Part shown: one piece after another, positions 45,313 through 58,400 of the stretch
Layout of the letters: each line of letters starts with the position of its first letter
Position numbering within the stretch: position 1 is the first letter of the stretch
Source of the DNA: Mesorhabditis belari
Taxonomy: Eukaryota > Nematoda > Chromadorea > Rhabditida > Rhabditidae
DNA: 64,000 nucleotides
Assembly (NCBI GenBank): GCA_958450365.1
Contig: CAUEEP010000369.1
Span: 62,001 to 126,000 of the forward strand
Direction of reading: 5' to 3'
The notes under the pieces: generated by a model
What the model was told of the DNA's origin: nothing
The model's database searches: none
What the model saw: the letters and a program-made list of their open reading frames with translations, nothing else
Made by a program: the position numbers and the translations under genes

Positions 45313-45534
45313 ATTGATTCGCCCATCACCATTGCGATACTTCTTCCAGGTCGTCGTCTGAATTTAAGTACGGAAATTTGACAAGTAAACTTTACAGACA
45401 ACTTTACAGACAAGAGCTTTTAATAAGTAAAAGCATAGCTTAAACTTTTTGTGCTTAAACTTAAGAAACTTACTGTGCAACAGCCATTGCCATGAGGAAA
45501 CAGGCAAGGAAAAGAATGCGAAGAAAGTGCATGG
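45313..45534 (-). CDS. Small secreted peptide precursor (putative)
   Basis: A minus-strand ATG at about 45532 opens MHFLRILFLACFLMAMAVA, a textbook signal peptide with a hydrophobic core and Ala-x-Ala end. It is cut by a donor (CACA|GTAAG, about 45474). The next acceptor, TTCAG at about 45362, gives a phase-consistent exon reading QRRPGRSIAMVMGESM and a TGA. The product would be about 35 residues with a 16-residue mature peptide. The ATG is preceded by CACTTTCAG|AAAACC, a good trans-splice acceptor position. The family is not recognised. The two-exon call depends on that splice pair; other acceptors would give a different tail. Confidence 0.4.
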
Positions 45535-46082
45535 TTTTCTGAAAGTGATAAATAAAATAAGCTAAAGATAACAAGATATAAAATGACTTTTAGAATGTTT
45601 GTGAAAGGAAAGACAATTACGAGAACCAAGATTTTCTCCTTTGAAAAGAGATCAATCGAAAAAGAAAGATTTTCGCGGGATAACAAGGTCGTTTTTCAGG
45701 GTCAACCCCGATTTTTCCAATTGTTAATCAAAAAAACTGAAAAGATTCGGTAAGGGGAAAGAAATAAGATAGTTTTGTAGATATTAACATTCAAAAGAGT
45801 CAAAAGATTGATGATTTGGGTGGTTTATTTATCAAATTCAGTACAACCGGATAATGTGCAAGGTGCTGCTTTGTTTTTAGACATGAGAAAAGCGCAGAGA
45901 GTTGTTTGTTTCGATAAAATAGTGGGGTAAAAGGGTATAAAATTGTCAACACTGCTAGCATTCATGCTTCATGCCGTTTTTTCAGTTACCATTCACTTTT
46001 TCTAAAAACTTGCTAAGGTTTCTTTTCTAGAAGTTGCGCTCCACTTTTTTTGATTTAATTACTGATTTGTGTGAATTCTTTT

Positions 46083-46322
46083 GGCGCTTACTGCTTTAGG
46101 CGCTTACTGCTTTAGGCGCTTACTGCTTTAGGCGCTTACTGCTTTAGGCGCTTACTGCTTTAGGCGCTTACTGCTTTAGGCGCTTACTGCTTTTGGCGCT
46201 TACTGCTTTTGGCGCTTACTGCTTTTGGCGCTTACTGCTTTTGGCGCTTACTGCTTTTGGCGCTTACTGCTTTTGGCGCTTACTGCTTTTGGCGCTTACT
46301 GCTTTTGGCGCTTACTGCTTTT
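46083..46322 (+). repeat. 16-bp minisatellite in two homogeneous blocks
   Basis: Fifteen perfect 16-bp units: six GGCGCTTACTGCTTTA followed by nine GGCGCTTACTGCTTTT. Confidence 0.95.
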
Positions 46323-46959
46323 GGCGTTAGATAGATTTACGCGATTATAGAATAGCTTGATACTTTTCGGTTATACACCCACGCAAACAAATTTTTCCTT
46401 GCTGAAGTGGCTAATCGGAGTGGCTCGTTGACAAGATTTTGGAATTTATCACCCGGATCGATGACAGGCTGCTGACGTTAAACCCCACTGCCCAAGTGAC
46501 ACCAGTCTAATTCACCCAGACTATTGTGAATTTAGCCTAGCCTGATGTCACTTTGGCAGAGGTCTTTAACGTCAAAAGCCTTTGCTGAACTAACATCAGG
46601 CTAAATTCACAAGTACAAGCATTGATGCAGGGGCGGGGACGCTAACAGCTTTTCGCTAAGGTTTCTTTTCTAGAAGTTGCGCTCCACTTTTTTGGTTTAC
46701 TTTCTGAGGTATTTTCTTGCTATCTTAGGCGGTATTTTCTTGTTTCTAAAATCTTTTAAACACTCGTTGATTTGCTTTGTATCTAACAAGGGAAGAATGA
46801 TTGAGTCCTGTGATTTTCAGTTGATGCTTTACACGAAGAATTGTTGCCGGCTTTATTGAAGACTCAAGTTGAGTTCATTGAAATTTACTCGCCCTATGGA
46901 ATTCCGGAAAATCACTTCTTTATACTGCAATAAACATTTAAAAAAAGTGTGAATCTACT

Positions 46960-47245
46960 TTTAAACTTGACACACGATAAACTGACCTCGATTGAGCGGA
47001 GAACATGAGAATGTAAGTCTTCGAATGTCGCCAATCACTCGAGGAAATTCGCCAATCAATTGGTTCTCGTTTAAATTCTTCAAAGCTCTGTAAAAAAGTA
47101 ATATTTACTAATATTTGTACTGACAAGGGAAGGATGATTGAGTCTGGCTTTTTCCAAGAATATCTAGACCATTCGACGCAGAATTTTACGCTGATTCCAA
47201 AGATGTAAAAATTAGCTGCTGAATGACGAGCAATCACCGCCAAAT
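46960..47245 (-). pseudogene. Leucine-rich-repeat-like exon fragment
   Basis: Minus strand, after an acceptor-like TTTTTACAG at about 47090, reads LKNLNENQLIGEFPRVIGDI, which fits one LRR. It then reads to a stop near 46970. The upstream piece (47245-47100) is unrecognised. It is isolated, so probably a fragment. Confidence 0.35.
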
Positions 47246-47499
47246 TAGCCTCTCGTTTTGAGCCTCTCGTTTTAACCCGAAATCAATCCAACACCTAAAC
47301 ACATAGCACGCAAATCAGTAAGTAAATAAAAAAAAAGTGAAGCGCAACTTCTAGAAAAGAAACCTTAGTAAGTTTTTAGAAAAAGGTAACTGAGCATGAA
47401 TAAAAAAAACGGCATACGGAATTTTGCGAATTTTGCGGAATTTTGCTAGTTGCCGTTTCTTTCAGATAACTACTATTTATCTTGATCATTTATCAATAG

Positions 47500-47995
47500 C
47501 ACAAGCATATCTAATCGATTTTGTTTCTGTTGAAATGTGTTGAAAAGGTTTCCTTGATTTACCCCTAGGTTCTTGTGAGAAAAATGTAAATCAAGGGCAC
47601 GAGAAAGATTGTTTGAGCACAAAGTGACAAAGACTATCGGTTAAATTTCGAGTTTTTCAGACACTGCACTAGAATTCTAATACTAAAAGTGAAACATTCG
47701 TTTTCCTGAAAGTCTTAAGATTTTCAGTGGATTATCAGTGGATAACAAGGTCGTTTTTCCAGGTTTCAAATTTGTTTTTTGATTAAAAAACTGAAAAGAT
47801 TTGATAAACGGTTAATAATATAAATGTTTTGCAGAAAAGTAGCTCTTTTCTGTGAAATCTTATTTGATGTTTTGATTTTGAATATCTCTGATTCTCTTGT
47901 CCTTCCTCGAAAGATCGTTTGTGTGATAAAAGGGGACGGAGCCCACTTTGTATAGCTTTTCTTTGGCTTTGAAACACTGAACCAACGATTGATTA
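47500..47995 (+). other. Left part of the 24-kb-distant segmental duplicate
   Basis: Matches 24090-24548 closely. The Tc1 element of 23559-24081 is absent here (empty site at about 47516). No gene. Confidence 0.7.
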
Positions 47996-48538
47996 TATTG
48001 GGTTGGTGAATTGTAAACTCCGGGACTTTGAACTAAAATTTATTCAATATAAAATCATGAAATCATTCGAAATAATTTCCGAGAACGATCTTTGACTTGA
48101 AGGGCCTATTCTTCTTCAGGGATTCATTCACCTTTCCCAACTGTTCACTGTATTTGATTGCATTAACGGTCGTCTTGCTATCCAGCAACTCCCAGTACAC
48201 CACTGCCTCCATATCCCAGAAAACGCAGAGCATAAACTTCTTCTGGTGCAAATCGGGCTTGGGGTCACTTTCGGGTTTCTCGCCTGGCCCCACCCATAGC
48301 CACGCCTCCAATAGTTCATAAATAAAACCCATTTCTCATCTCCTGTCACAATTCGAGGAAGAAATGACTTCCTTTCGTATCGTGAGAGACGACCGTCTTG
48401 CTATCCAGCAACTCCCAGTACACCACTCCCTCCATATCCCGTTTTCCCCTTCAATTTGAATTGGCCATGGGGATCAGTTCATGGACCATGGGGACCAGTT
48501 CATTGGATCGGAAATCTTAAAAATCTTTAATTTAATAG
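47996..48538 (-). mobile_element. mariner fragment with partial transposase
   Basis: The left end is family 3-like (TTGGGTTGGTGAATTG). The minus strand 48349-48063 encodes a mariner transposase core: TGDEKWVLFMNY, with the first catalytic Asp kept, then WLWVGPGEKPESDPKPDLHQ and FMLCVFWDMEAVVYWELL, with a frameshift between the two parts. A 60-bp piece is tandemly duplicated at about 48390. The N-terminus and third Asp are missing. Confidence 0.75.
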
Positions 48539-49087
48539 TATTGGGTTGGTGAATTGTAAACTGCGAGACTTTGAACTAAAATTTATTCAACATAAAACGA
48601 TCAATTCATTCCAAATAGTTTACATCATTATTGACGACTTCTGCCCATTTTACAGCCAATTCGCGGATTCCTCTTTCTTAGTAGGATTTTGGTTTGTGTG
48701 TGAGACAAGTGTGAGACTCAAAAATGGAGGACTGGAGATGTCAGCCGTCAGCCCAGTTTGAGCACTTTCTTCAAAAGAAACCCATTTTGGTGTCAATGGA
48801 AAAGTTGTAGAGAATCAAAAATTAGGCTTATAGCCAAATTTCCAAAAAGATACACTTAGTAGTTTCGCTTAAAATGCAAGTTTTGTGAAAATTTGGCATT
48901 TCTTTTGTGTAAATTTGGCATTTCTTGAAAACCAGTTTTTGAATCGTTCTGAAAATTTGGATATAAGCTTGATTTTTGATTCTCTACAACTTTTCCATTG
49001 ACACCAGAATGGATTTCTTTTGAAGAAAGTGCTCAAATTGTCACAAATGACAACAGCCGGCAGTTTTCAATTCCCCAATCCAATAGT
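48539..49087. mobile_element. mariner-type MITE, family 3 (copy b)
   Basis: Starts TATTGGGTTGGTGAATTG; closely similar to 24549-25095, including the nested 66-bp inverted arms. Confidence 0.75.
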
Positions 49088-49406
49088 TCAATATCAAGAC
49101 AAATTTAAAATTGCAAAAGTTTTCAAAAGCTGTCTTTTTCTCAATAAATTTGGATTTTTAACGTATTCCACTGAAAGAAAAACAGCAATGATTACGAGAG
49201 GAAATTTGTTTTTTCAAAAAAGCCATTCTTTTCTCTGTTTAATGTCTGCGTTTCTCCAGAAACTCAACTATTTTCCCGATTTTTCGATTTTGGCATCTTT
49301 TCCCTCAAATTTGTAGTTTATTCTCGGCCCAAAGCTTTCTTTTTTATAAACATTCTTATTATTATTTATGCATTGTTTTCAAAAAACTATTTAGTTTTTC
49401 TGAAAA

Positions 49407-52400
49407 ATGGAGGATTTTCTGTGGAGCCGGCTTCGACCTTTGTTATCTCCAGAAGAAATTGCAATGAGAGTGGTGAGTTAAAACAGTTTTAAAGCTGAAA
49501 ATGGGGTTGAAAATCGGCATCTATAACTCATAGAGTTTTAGCTAGATTTTGCACTAAATTTTGATAAAATAAGTTGCGCAGGATGATCGGCGAGCAACAA
49601 AAGATTCAGATCCAAATATTCAACTATTATTGAAGATTTTATTGCCATCATTTACATCATTTACATTACTAAATACATTATAGAGAATTGAGGAGAAAGA
49701 AGCACGTTTTCATGCGATTTTCCGGGAACATTATCATTTGTGGAATCATTTCATTTACTCTGTGCAAAAAGTGATCGAATCTTTTATCGAAAAATCGAAA
49801 CAAGAAGTATATAGAAGGGAACCAGAAAGGGAAATGTAAAGTTTTTATTGTATTTCCTCTTAAAACACTGGTTTTTATTGAGGTTTTAACAGAAGTTGCT
49901 AAATTTAAATTACAGATTGAATCGAATCGGTGAAAAACTCGAGGAACGCTTAGATGTGCTGTTGAAATATTTGGAGGAGATTCTTCCAGAAATGTTGAAT
50001 AAAATTAGGATTAATCCATCAAGTAAGCATCATTTTTTAATTACGATTATTTAGAGTTCTTCTAGAACCAAGTCTAGAAATATGATTTCAACTGAATCTA
50101 AGGCTAGCCAGGGGCTAGATCAGAAGCCAGGTTCCACGATTATTTAGAGTTCGATTATTTCTTCTAGAATCAAGTCTAGAAATAGGATTTCAACTGAATC
50201 TAAGGCTTAGCCAGGGGCTAAGTCCGAAGCCAGGTTCAATCCTGGAAATGTTGATGATTCAGCTTGACCATGTCACAGGTCCACTTCGCTTTTTTCTTTT
50301 TTTGGAATTCTTTGGAATCTATTCTATTACTATTGTTAGTCTGAAGTTTAAACTTGGAATGTTTTAAACTAATCCTAGAGTTGTTCCAATAGGTTTCTTG
50401 GACTTGTAAATCAGGACAGTCCAGGGCAAAGATCGACCAGAATCTAGGAAGCTTAAGGATTTTGTGAGCCAGTAAAGCCAAGACATGGTCAGATAAGTCA
50501 AAAGTCTGCGAAAACGTTTGCCGAGAAGCCTAAGCCCCAGCCTAACAAACCCAAATAGACTTATTGCTAGGCGCTAGCCTCTAGCCTTCGCATGATGTCC
50601 AAGCCTAAGCCTACGCCTGGCCCGGGGAAACACATCTTTGGAATCAAGCTCTGTCAGATCAATTAAAGCCAGAAGCTGACTTTGAACCGATTCTGATCAT
50701 AAAAAGCGACTCCAACTTGTCTTTATAAACTTGAAATCATAAATCTAACGATTTCTTTCAGTAATCAAGACTCAAGGAGAACAATTTGAAAAGATGGGCG
50801 TTTTATCAAGAGCTTGTGATATGGTAGTGAACTCTTCAAAAACTTTTACCAAATCTAATGTTCAGGAAAAGAAAGGTGAGAGCTTCAAGATTGAGATTCT
50901 CGACCATTACATGCTGGCTTACTCGATGCCGGCAGTGATCGTTGGAAATGTCGATATCAAATCATTATGGTAAGAGTGTTCTTGTCAAATAATCTTTCTC
51001 CCATAATCTTTTCTCTATTTTTATCAAATCTTTCACTTTTTTCTCTATTTATGTGAGAAAGGATATCGAAAATATAAAAAAATAAATAAACTAGATAAAA
51101 ATAGAGACAAGATTACGATAAAAAGAGAAAGAGAACACGATTTTGAAGACGAAATTAAGTTAATTCTAGTTAATTCTTTAGGTTATGCCAGGAGAATTCT
51201 CTGTTCATCGCCTACACATCCAAAGAAACAAATCCGAGTGAGGAAACGAAGAAAAAGGTCTACTAAACATTGAAAAGAATAAAAAAAAGAATATAAACAC
51301 TTTAGAAAAGCATAGATTTAATGAATTCTTTTGATTTGATTTGATGAATGATGAATTCACTTATTCAAATGTTTAAATTTGACTGATTTCAGGTTATGGC
51401 CTTGTGGAAGAAAGAGAAATCACTGGCGATATCAAAACTGAAAGCTGAACCATCAAAAGATGAAAAACAAAAGGCTGAATCATCAAAAAATCTTGAAACA
51501 AGAAAAGCTGAGAACTCGCGAAAAAGTGGTACTTTTCCAGTGAACGAACTAGATAACGAACCGACTTCAGAAGAACATTGCGAATTTTTAGAGGTAATCG
51601 TTTTTGTCAAGATCGTTTTGAGTAGATTTTGATCATTTCAAGCTCATTCCGAGAAGGTTTCGATGATTTCAAGATCATTTTGAGCAGTTTTTGACGATTA
51701 CAAGATCGTTTTGAGTAGATTTAGATCGTTTCAAGCTCATTTTGAGTAGATTTTAATCGTTTCAAGCTCATTCCGAGTAGATTTAGATCATTTCAAGATC
51801 GTTTTGAGTAGATTTAGATCATTTCAAGATCATTCCGAGTAGATTTTGATCGTTTCAAGCTCATTCCGAGTAGATTTAGATCATTTCAAGATCATTTTGA
51901 GTAGATTTTGATCATTTCAAGCTCATTCCGAGCAGATTTTGATCATTTCAAGATCGTTTTGAGTAGATTTAGATCAATTCAAGAAGATTTTGAGTAGATT
52001 TTAATCATTTCAAGCTCATTCCGAGTAGATTTAGATCATTTCAAGATCATTCCGAGTAGATTTAGATCATTTCAAGAACATTCCGACTAGATTTAGATCG
52101 TTTCAAGATCATTCCGAGTAGATTTAGATCATTTCAAGCTCATTCCGAGTAGATTTAGATCGTTTCAAGATCATTCCGAGTAGATTTTGATCATTTCAAG
52201 CTCATTCCGAGTAGATTTAGATCATTTCAAGATCGTTTTGAGTAGATTTTGATCATTTCAAAATCATTTCGAGTTCTAAAGCTCTAAAGCATCTCCTAGT
52301 TACCATAATTTCCCTTAAATCTCCATAGATTACATCTAAATCGATCTTCACGATTTCTTATTGTAAACGATTCTTATTTTGTGATGCACAAATCGATTAT

Positions 52401-55400
52401 GGTAGCTAGGAGATGTAATCTTCTCGATTATGGTAGATTGGGTTACTGTAAATTGTGATTCGTTGGGTTATTTGTGGGTTTGAAAGTGCTTTAAATTGAT
52501 CGCGAAAAGTTGAGAATGGTTTTAAATGGTTTTAAATGATTTTAAATGGTTTTAAATGGTTTTAAATGAAATTTTAGAGAAGTAAAGCGAAGCTCGAGGA
52601 AATCAAGTCCATTTTCTGGACTCGCTACCACTTTTGGGAGATTTACAATGACCATTTCAGTGGTAGCATTTCTTTTTTGGCTCGAAAACTTTTCAAAAGT
52701 GATATCGTTTTGTCGGAATGGTTGTCATTTTCACAAAAATTTTTTCAAATTAATGTTTAGGTTTGAATTGTTAGATGAACGAGTGAATATTCTTTCTGAA
52801 TACCTTCTTAAAACGATTCCGAAAGCATTAAAAGAGATAAATGTATCAATTGAAAGTGAGTTTTCAAAAGAATTCAACGTTTAGCTTGATTTTCAAGACT
52901 TAACTGACTTAAATTGAGTTGAAAATTCATAGTTTAACAATTCTAGATGTAGTATTTAGGCTTTAAAGCAGAAAATTCATAGTTTAACAAATCTAGATTT
53001 ATTTTTTAGGCATTAAAGCCGAAGCTCGTGCTTTTGAAGAGTCTAATAAGCACATTCCGAATTGCGAAATGGTAAGTAGACATACATTTTCTAGAAAAGC
53101 ATTCAATTTTTGTTTGGTTATTGTTTTCTTTGTTTGGCTATTTCTCAAAACTTTAGATAGAAATCGATGAATCTCTGAGAATCGAGTGCTCGAATGTGAT
53201 GAGTTTAGTGTTCAATGTTGCGCTTGAGATCTTCACTCGGCCAGAAATCAACACAATTTGGTGAGAAGTTAAGGAAAAGATCAGAAATTTGGGAAATTTA
53301 GAGGAAACTTTGAAACTTTATTCTCAAATTTACAGGATTTCGACTTTAAACGATAAACTGTACGCTTTCACTGCAAAGAAAAAAGAGCTGAGTGATGAAG
53401 AGAAAGAGAAAGTGAGATTGGTTTAAGTCTTTTAACTGGTGTTGTTCGATTTATAAATGTTCGATTTATAAATCTCTACATTTAGCTTATGGAAATGTGG
53501 AAAGAAGCACTGAAAAGAGAGGGAAAAGAAGAGAAAAAAGTCGAGACTTTGACTGGGATCTCTGAGAAGAAAGTGAGCCAAATAATCGCCGAGCTTTTTC
53601 TAGAATTTAATCTTTTAGATTATAAGCACTAGATTTGTTATTTGATAACTTTTTAGGTGACAGAAGAAACGAAAAAACCATCAGAGACATCGGTGACATC
53701 AAAAGTGGACACGAAAATCACTGGAACAGCAAAAAGTACAAAAGAAAATGAGAAGAAAGAAAAGGAAAAAGAAAAGGAAAAAGAAAAGGAAAAAGAAAAG
53801 GAAGAAAGGAAGAAAAGGAAGGAAGAAAAGAAACCGGTGGATTTGTTGTCAAAGGAGATGAATGAATTGAAAGAGGTGGGTTTTATGGGTACAATGGGAG
53901 ATTTGATTTGACCAGGATTGATCCTCAACGTCTAAGCCATGGCTGGTTACGTCAAGCTTGGCCTAACCATAAGCTTTTTGGGCTAGTCTAGCCCTGGCCT
54001 TGACTTAGCCTTGACTTAGCTGGCTTTTCTAAGCCAATGAATGACCTTACCTTGACTTAGCTAGCTTGCTTATCACCAGAGCTAGTCATAGTTGATCCTG
54101 GCTGACTTACAAAACGTTCTAGGCTAGGTCAGGACAAGCCAGTCATGAACAATCATTATTATGAGTGTGATCTGGCGCTAGTCTGGAAATTCGGTTCTAG
54201 AATAGCCCTGAAAACTATTTTAGGACTAAATTTTCATAAAACACTTATAAAACTATTTAAACAAACGCGAATCCGTATTTTCTCTAATAGTAGCGCCTGA
54301 GCGTCGTCTAAATTGCTTGAAATCTCTACAAAATCTCATTGTCAGCTACATTTTCTGACATCGATAGGTTCTGATAACCGCTGATCAAAACCTATCGATT
54401 GTGGGGTTGGAAAATGTAGCTGACGAGGAGATCTAGTAAGGGATTTGAGTCTTGAGCTTCTTCAAAAGCTTCAAAACCGTCAAATAGCCATCAACTCAGC
54501 TCGCCTGGGTGCATTATTAAGAGAAAAAACGTTATTTTAAAATTAAAAAGATGATTTTCAGAAAATCAACGATAAACGGAGAAAACTTTTGGAAATTCTC
54601 GAAAAAAAGTACTATTTCTGGAAGCAATATGAAGTAGCGCTGATTAACGGAACTTTTCTAAAGCTCAAACAAAACTATCCTTTGGCATCATCTCTGGAAC
54701 AGTTTAGTTTAGAGAATTTTTGATTTTGAAAACGTTTTCCTTTTAGCCATCAATTTTTATATGATCGTTTTGATGTAATCATTGATTATCTAGAAGAAAT
54801 ATTGCCAAAATATTTGACTTCATTGAAGATTTCACGAAAATGTAAGTGTTTCAAGTATTTCTTTTATAACATCTGTTTTCTAAACGATTTCTTCTATTTC
54901 TTTCTATCGTAATCTTGTCTTTTTTTGGTTCTATAAGAGTTCGCAAAGGATATTAAGTTCTAAAAAGTGGATAGGTTTGATAAAAAACATTAGGTAAATG
55001 CATAAGAAATGCGGATTTCAACACTTTCATAGATTTCCAACGATAGAAACCTGAAACTAGAATCGATGAATGTTATAAACTATTTGAAAGTTGTAAATCT
55101 CCTCTACAAAATAGGCTAAAACGTGTTTCAATTGATCGAAGCATAGAAGAAATTTCGAGAGCGAAATGTGAGTGACCAAAAAAGGGCACTTTTTGAAAAT
55201 CTCACCTTCGCAAGAGTTCCGTTTTGACTATATAGTGGAAAATGCCCTAAAATATCAATAAAACCGCCCTAAAATATCATTCAAAATGACTAAGAGTTGG
55301 GATCATTTCATGGGAAAACTTTATTTTTACAATAATTTTTCTTTTTTTGTGAAAAAGCCGGTTTTTTGAGAATTTTGAGGGTTTTGAACTTACGCTCTAT

Positions 55401-58400
55401 CTAAATTTCTGTAATTTCTGTAATCTCTGCATTTCCGTTAGACTTTTTTAATGAATTGATATCTGGTTATCCTTTCTTTTTGTTTAAATCTTCAATTTTG
55501 GGAAGCTAACTCGATTTGACGACACTAAACTTGTCCTTAAAGTGGCTCGATTCCTTTTTTTGGTCACTCACATTTCGCTCTCGAAATTTCTTCAATGCTT
55601 CGATCAATTGAAACCCGTTTTAGCCTATTTTGTAGAGGAGATTTACAACTTTCAGTTAGTTTATAACATTCATCAATTCTAGTTTATAAAATCACGTTTC
55701 TATCGTTGGAAATTTAGGAAAATGTTGAAATCCGCATTTCTTATGCATTTGCCTAATATTTTTCTCCCTTTTAAAGCCAATTAAATATTAAAATCTTGTT
55801 TCTTTCAATAAGATTACGATAGAAAGAGAAAGAAGACAGGGTTTAGGAAATAGATTGAAGTTTGGCATCAATTTTGGCATCAAATTTTGAGCTAAACTTT
55901 CAATTTTCTTTCACCATTTTCTATATTATTTAAACTTTAGCAATAATTGCGGAAGGTCGCCGACTTGAGCTGAATGGATTCAAAGAGGAAAATGTTGAAA
56001 TTGTAACTTACAAAGAGACTTTTTATTTTATTTTCAATTTAGCAAACGTTTTTCGACTCTCAGAGAATAGAGAATGTTGATTGGAAATTTTTGATTTTCC
56101 ATGCGCCTCTTTTATTCTTTCCCGATCGAATTGTCAATTCTATTTGGTTTGTTTTAAGAACAAGGTTATGATTTAAACTTGTATTGAGTCTTTTTTGAAG
56201 ACAATTGTCACTTTATTTCAACTCTTCAGGATCTCCAGCATCGAGAAGTGTCTCTACACCTCACCGGACAAAAAAATCAATGATGAAACAAAGAGAAATG
56301 TTTGTGATTTGCAAAATTTCGTTTAACATTTGATTCTTAGATTATATTGATGTGGAACAGTTTGAGATGCGATGAGGTGTTGCAATTTCCACAAGAAAAC
56401 CAAATAAACGCAGGGCTCAAACTGGTATTTGATGTACCGCCAGAACACAAAGCATTTCTTGATGTTAGTTTTTTTTTGCAGATCTTCATGTCAGGGATGT
56501 TCTAACTAGAAAGTTTTCGATCAGGTTTTAGTCGGATCGGATCAGCTATCAGCTCCAAAACAGTGGTCCATCTGATCGGATCAGATTCAAAACAGTGGTC
56601 CATCCGATCAGATCAGATCCAAAACAGTGGTCCATCGGGTCGGATCAGATCCAAAACAGTGGTCCATCCGATCAGATCAGATCCAAAACAGTGGTCCATC
56701 GGGTCGGATCAGATCCAAAACAGTGGTCCATCCGATCAGATCAGATCCAAAACAGTGGTCCATCGGGTCGGATCAGATCCAAAACAGTGGTCCATCCGAT
56801 CGGATCAGATTCAAAACATTGGTCCATCGGATCAGATCAGCTATCAGCTCCAAAACAGTGGTCCATCTGATCGGATCAGATTCAAAACAGTGGTCCATCC
56901 GATCGGATCAGATTCAAAACAGTGGTCCATCGGATCAGATCAGCTATCAGCTCCAAAACAGTGGTCCATCTGATCGGATCAGATTCAAAACAGTGGTCCA
57001 TCCGATCGAATTAAACACATTCTATGTTTCTTTAGAACTGGTCGCATTTGAACGACTTTAATAATATCGGCTATTATGGAAAAGTGGTCTAAAGTTAAAT
57101 TTTGTGTTTCAGAGAGCGATGCCAAGCTTATTAAAGAGCTTGCTTTCTAGAAAGAATTTATCGAAATAACAAAGAAATATTGTCTTGAATCGGTTTGAAT
57201 TTGATCCGAAAGTCGCATTCTCGGATCAGATTGGATGGGACTAGATTCAAAATTTCACTTTCGGATCAGATCGGAGCGGATTAGATTCAAAATTTCACTC
57301 TAGAATCACATCGGATTGGATTTGATCCGAAAATCGCATTCTCGGATCAGCTCAGATCGGATTAGATTCAAAATTTCACTTGTTCGGCTCAGATAGGAGC
57401 GAATTAGATTCAAAATTTCACTCTCGAATCACACAGGATCGGATTAGCTTCAAAATTTCCAAACAAATTTATCTGACCCTATCCGATCTGATATCGATTC
57501 ATATTTTAAAGTTTTCTTTTAGCGGATTGTGACAAAATTGAGCGAAATCATGAAAATCTTTCATGAGAATTACTTCATTTGGCAACGGTTTGAGGGTGAA
57601 TTGACGCAACAAATTGTGAAATTCGGGAGAAATTTCCCAAAGAACACTAACGCTGAGAAGATCGAATGGTAAGTGGTTCTCTAATTCTGAAATCCATCAA
57701 AAATTTCAGGCTTAAAGCTTTGGAGAAACGCTACGATTTGCTCATTAATTATTTGCGGTTGACTTTGCCACCGTATTTGACCTCGATTGGAATGACACAA
57801 GAAGGTTTATTTCTCGCTAATGTCTTTGCTAAAAGGCACTTGCCATAATCAAATCGTTATTTATTGAATATTTCAATTTTGGTATCATTTGATGAGTTAT
57901 AGAAATCAGAAGGCGTAGTCAAAATCGAAATCGGCTAATCTGGAAGTTGATTGCGATAGTTTTCTAAAGTAAATGTCTTTTAGAGAAGGCTTTGATCGTA
58001 AAGAAAACATAGTTTGCTTGCGCTTTGAGAACACATACTTTAAGCATTTATCTTCAAATTTTGAACTTTCCAGCGGTCAAAAGAGTGGAATCAAATCTAC
58101 AACCGTTTTTGACCCTCAACCTAGACACTCCGATACCAGAATGGGTCTGTTTTATCATTTCACAGTAGTGATACCGTATTCTCTCCAATAGTAGAGCACC
58201 CAGGCGTTTTTTCAAAGTTCTCGCAGAAGCTCAACACTCAAATCCCCCACTAGATTTCATCGTCAGCTACATTTTCCGATCCCACATCGATAGATTCTGA
58301 TAAGCAGTTGTCGAGATTTCGAGGAATTTAAGCAACGCTCAGGGTGCACTACTATTAGAGAGAATACGGCAAATGTACTAACTAATATTTAAATCCTTTT

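Larger units (their letters stand above)
45960..47420. mobile_element. Composite element bounded by inverted repeats
   Basis: The segment ATGCCGTTTTTTCAGTTACC with the following TTTCTAAAAACTTGCTAAGG (about 45970-46045) recurs inverted at about 47335-47420. Part of it is directly repeated at about 46650-46700 (AAGGTTTCTTTTCTAGAAGT). The enclosed 1.3 kb holds the 16-bp array, an LRR-like piece and other repeats. Whether it moves as a unit is not known. Confidence 0.45.

Noticed and set aside
53653..53928. Minus-strand Phe/Ser-rich ORF
   Set aside because: Antisense shadow of the KE-rich coding exon on the + strand.
56563..57061. ORFs of 91-144 codons
   Set aside because: Produced by the 32-bp tandem repeat in a gene B intron; frames repeat the same words.
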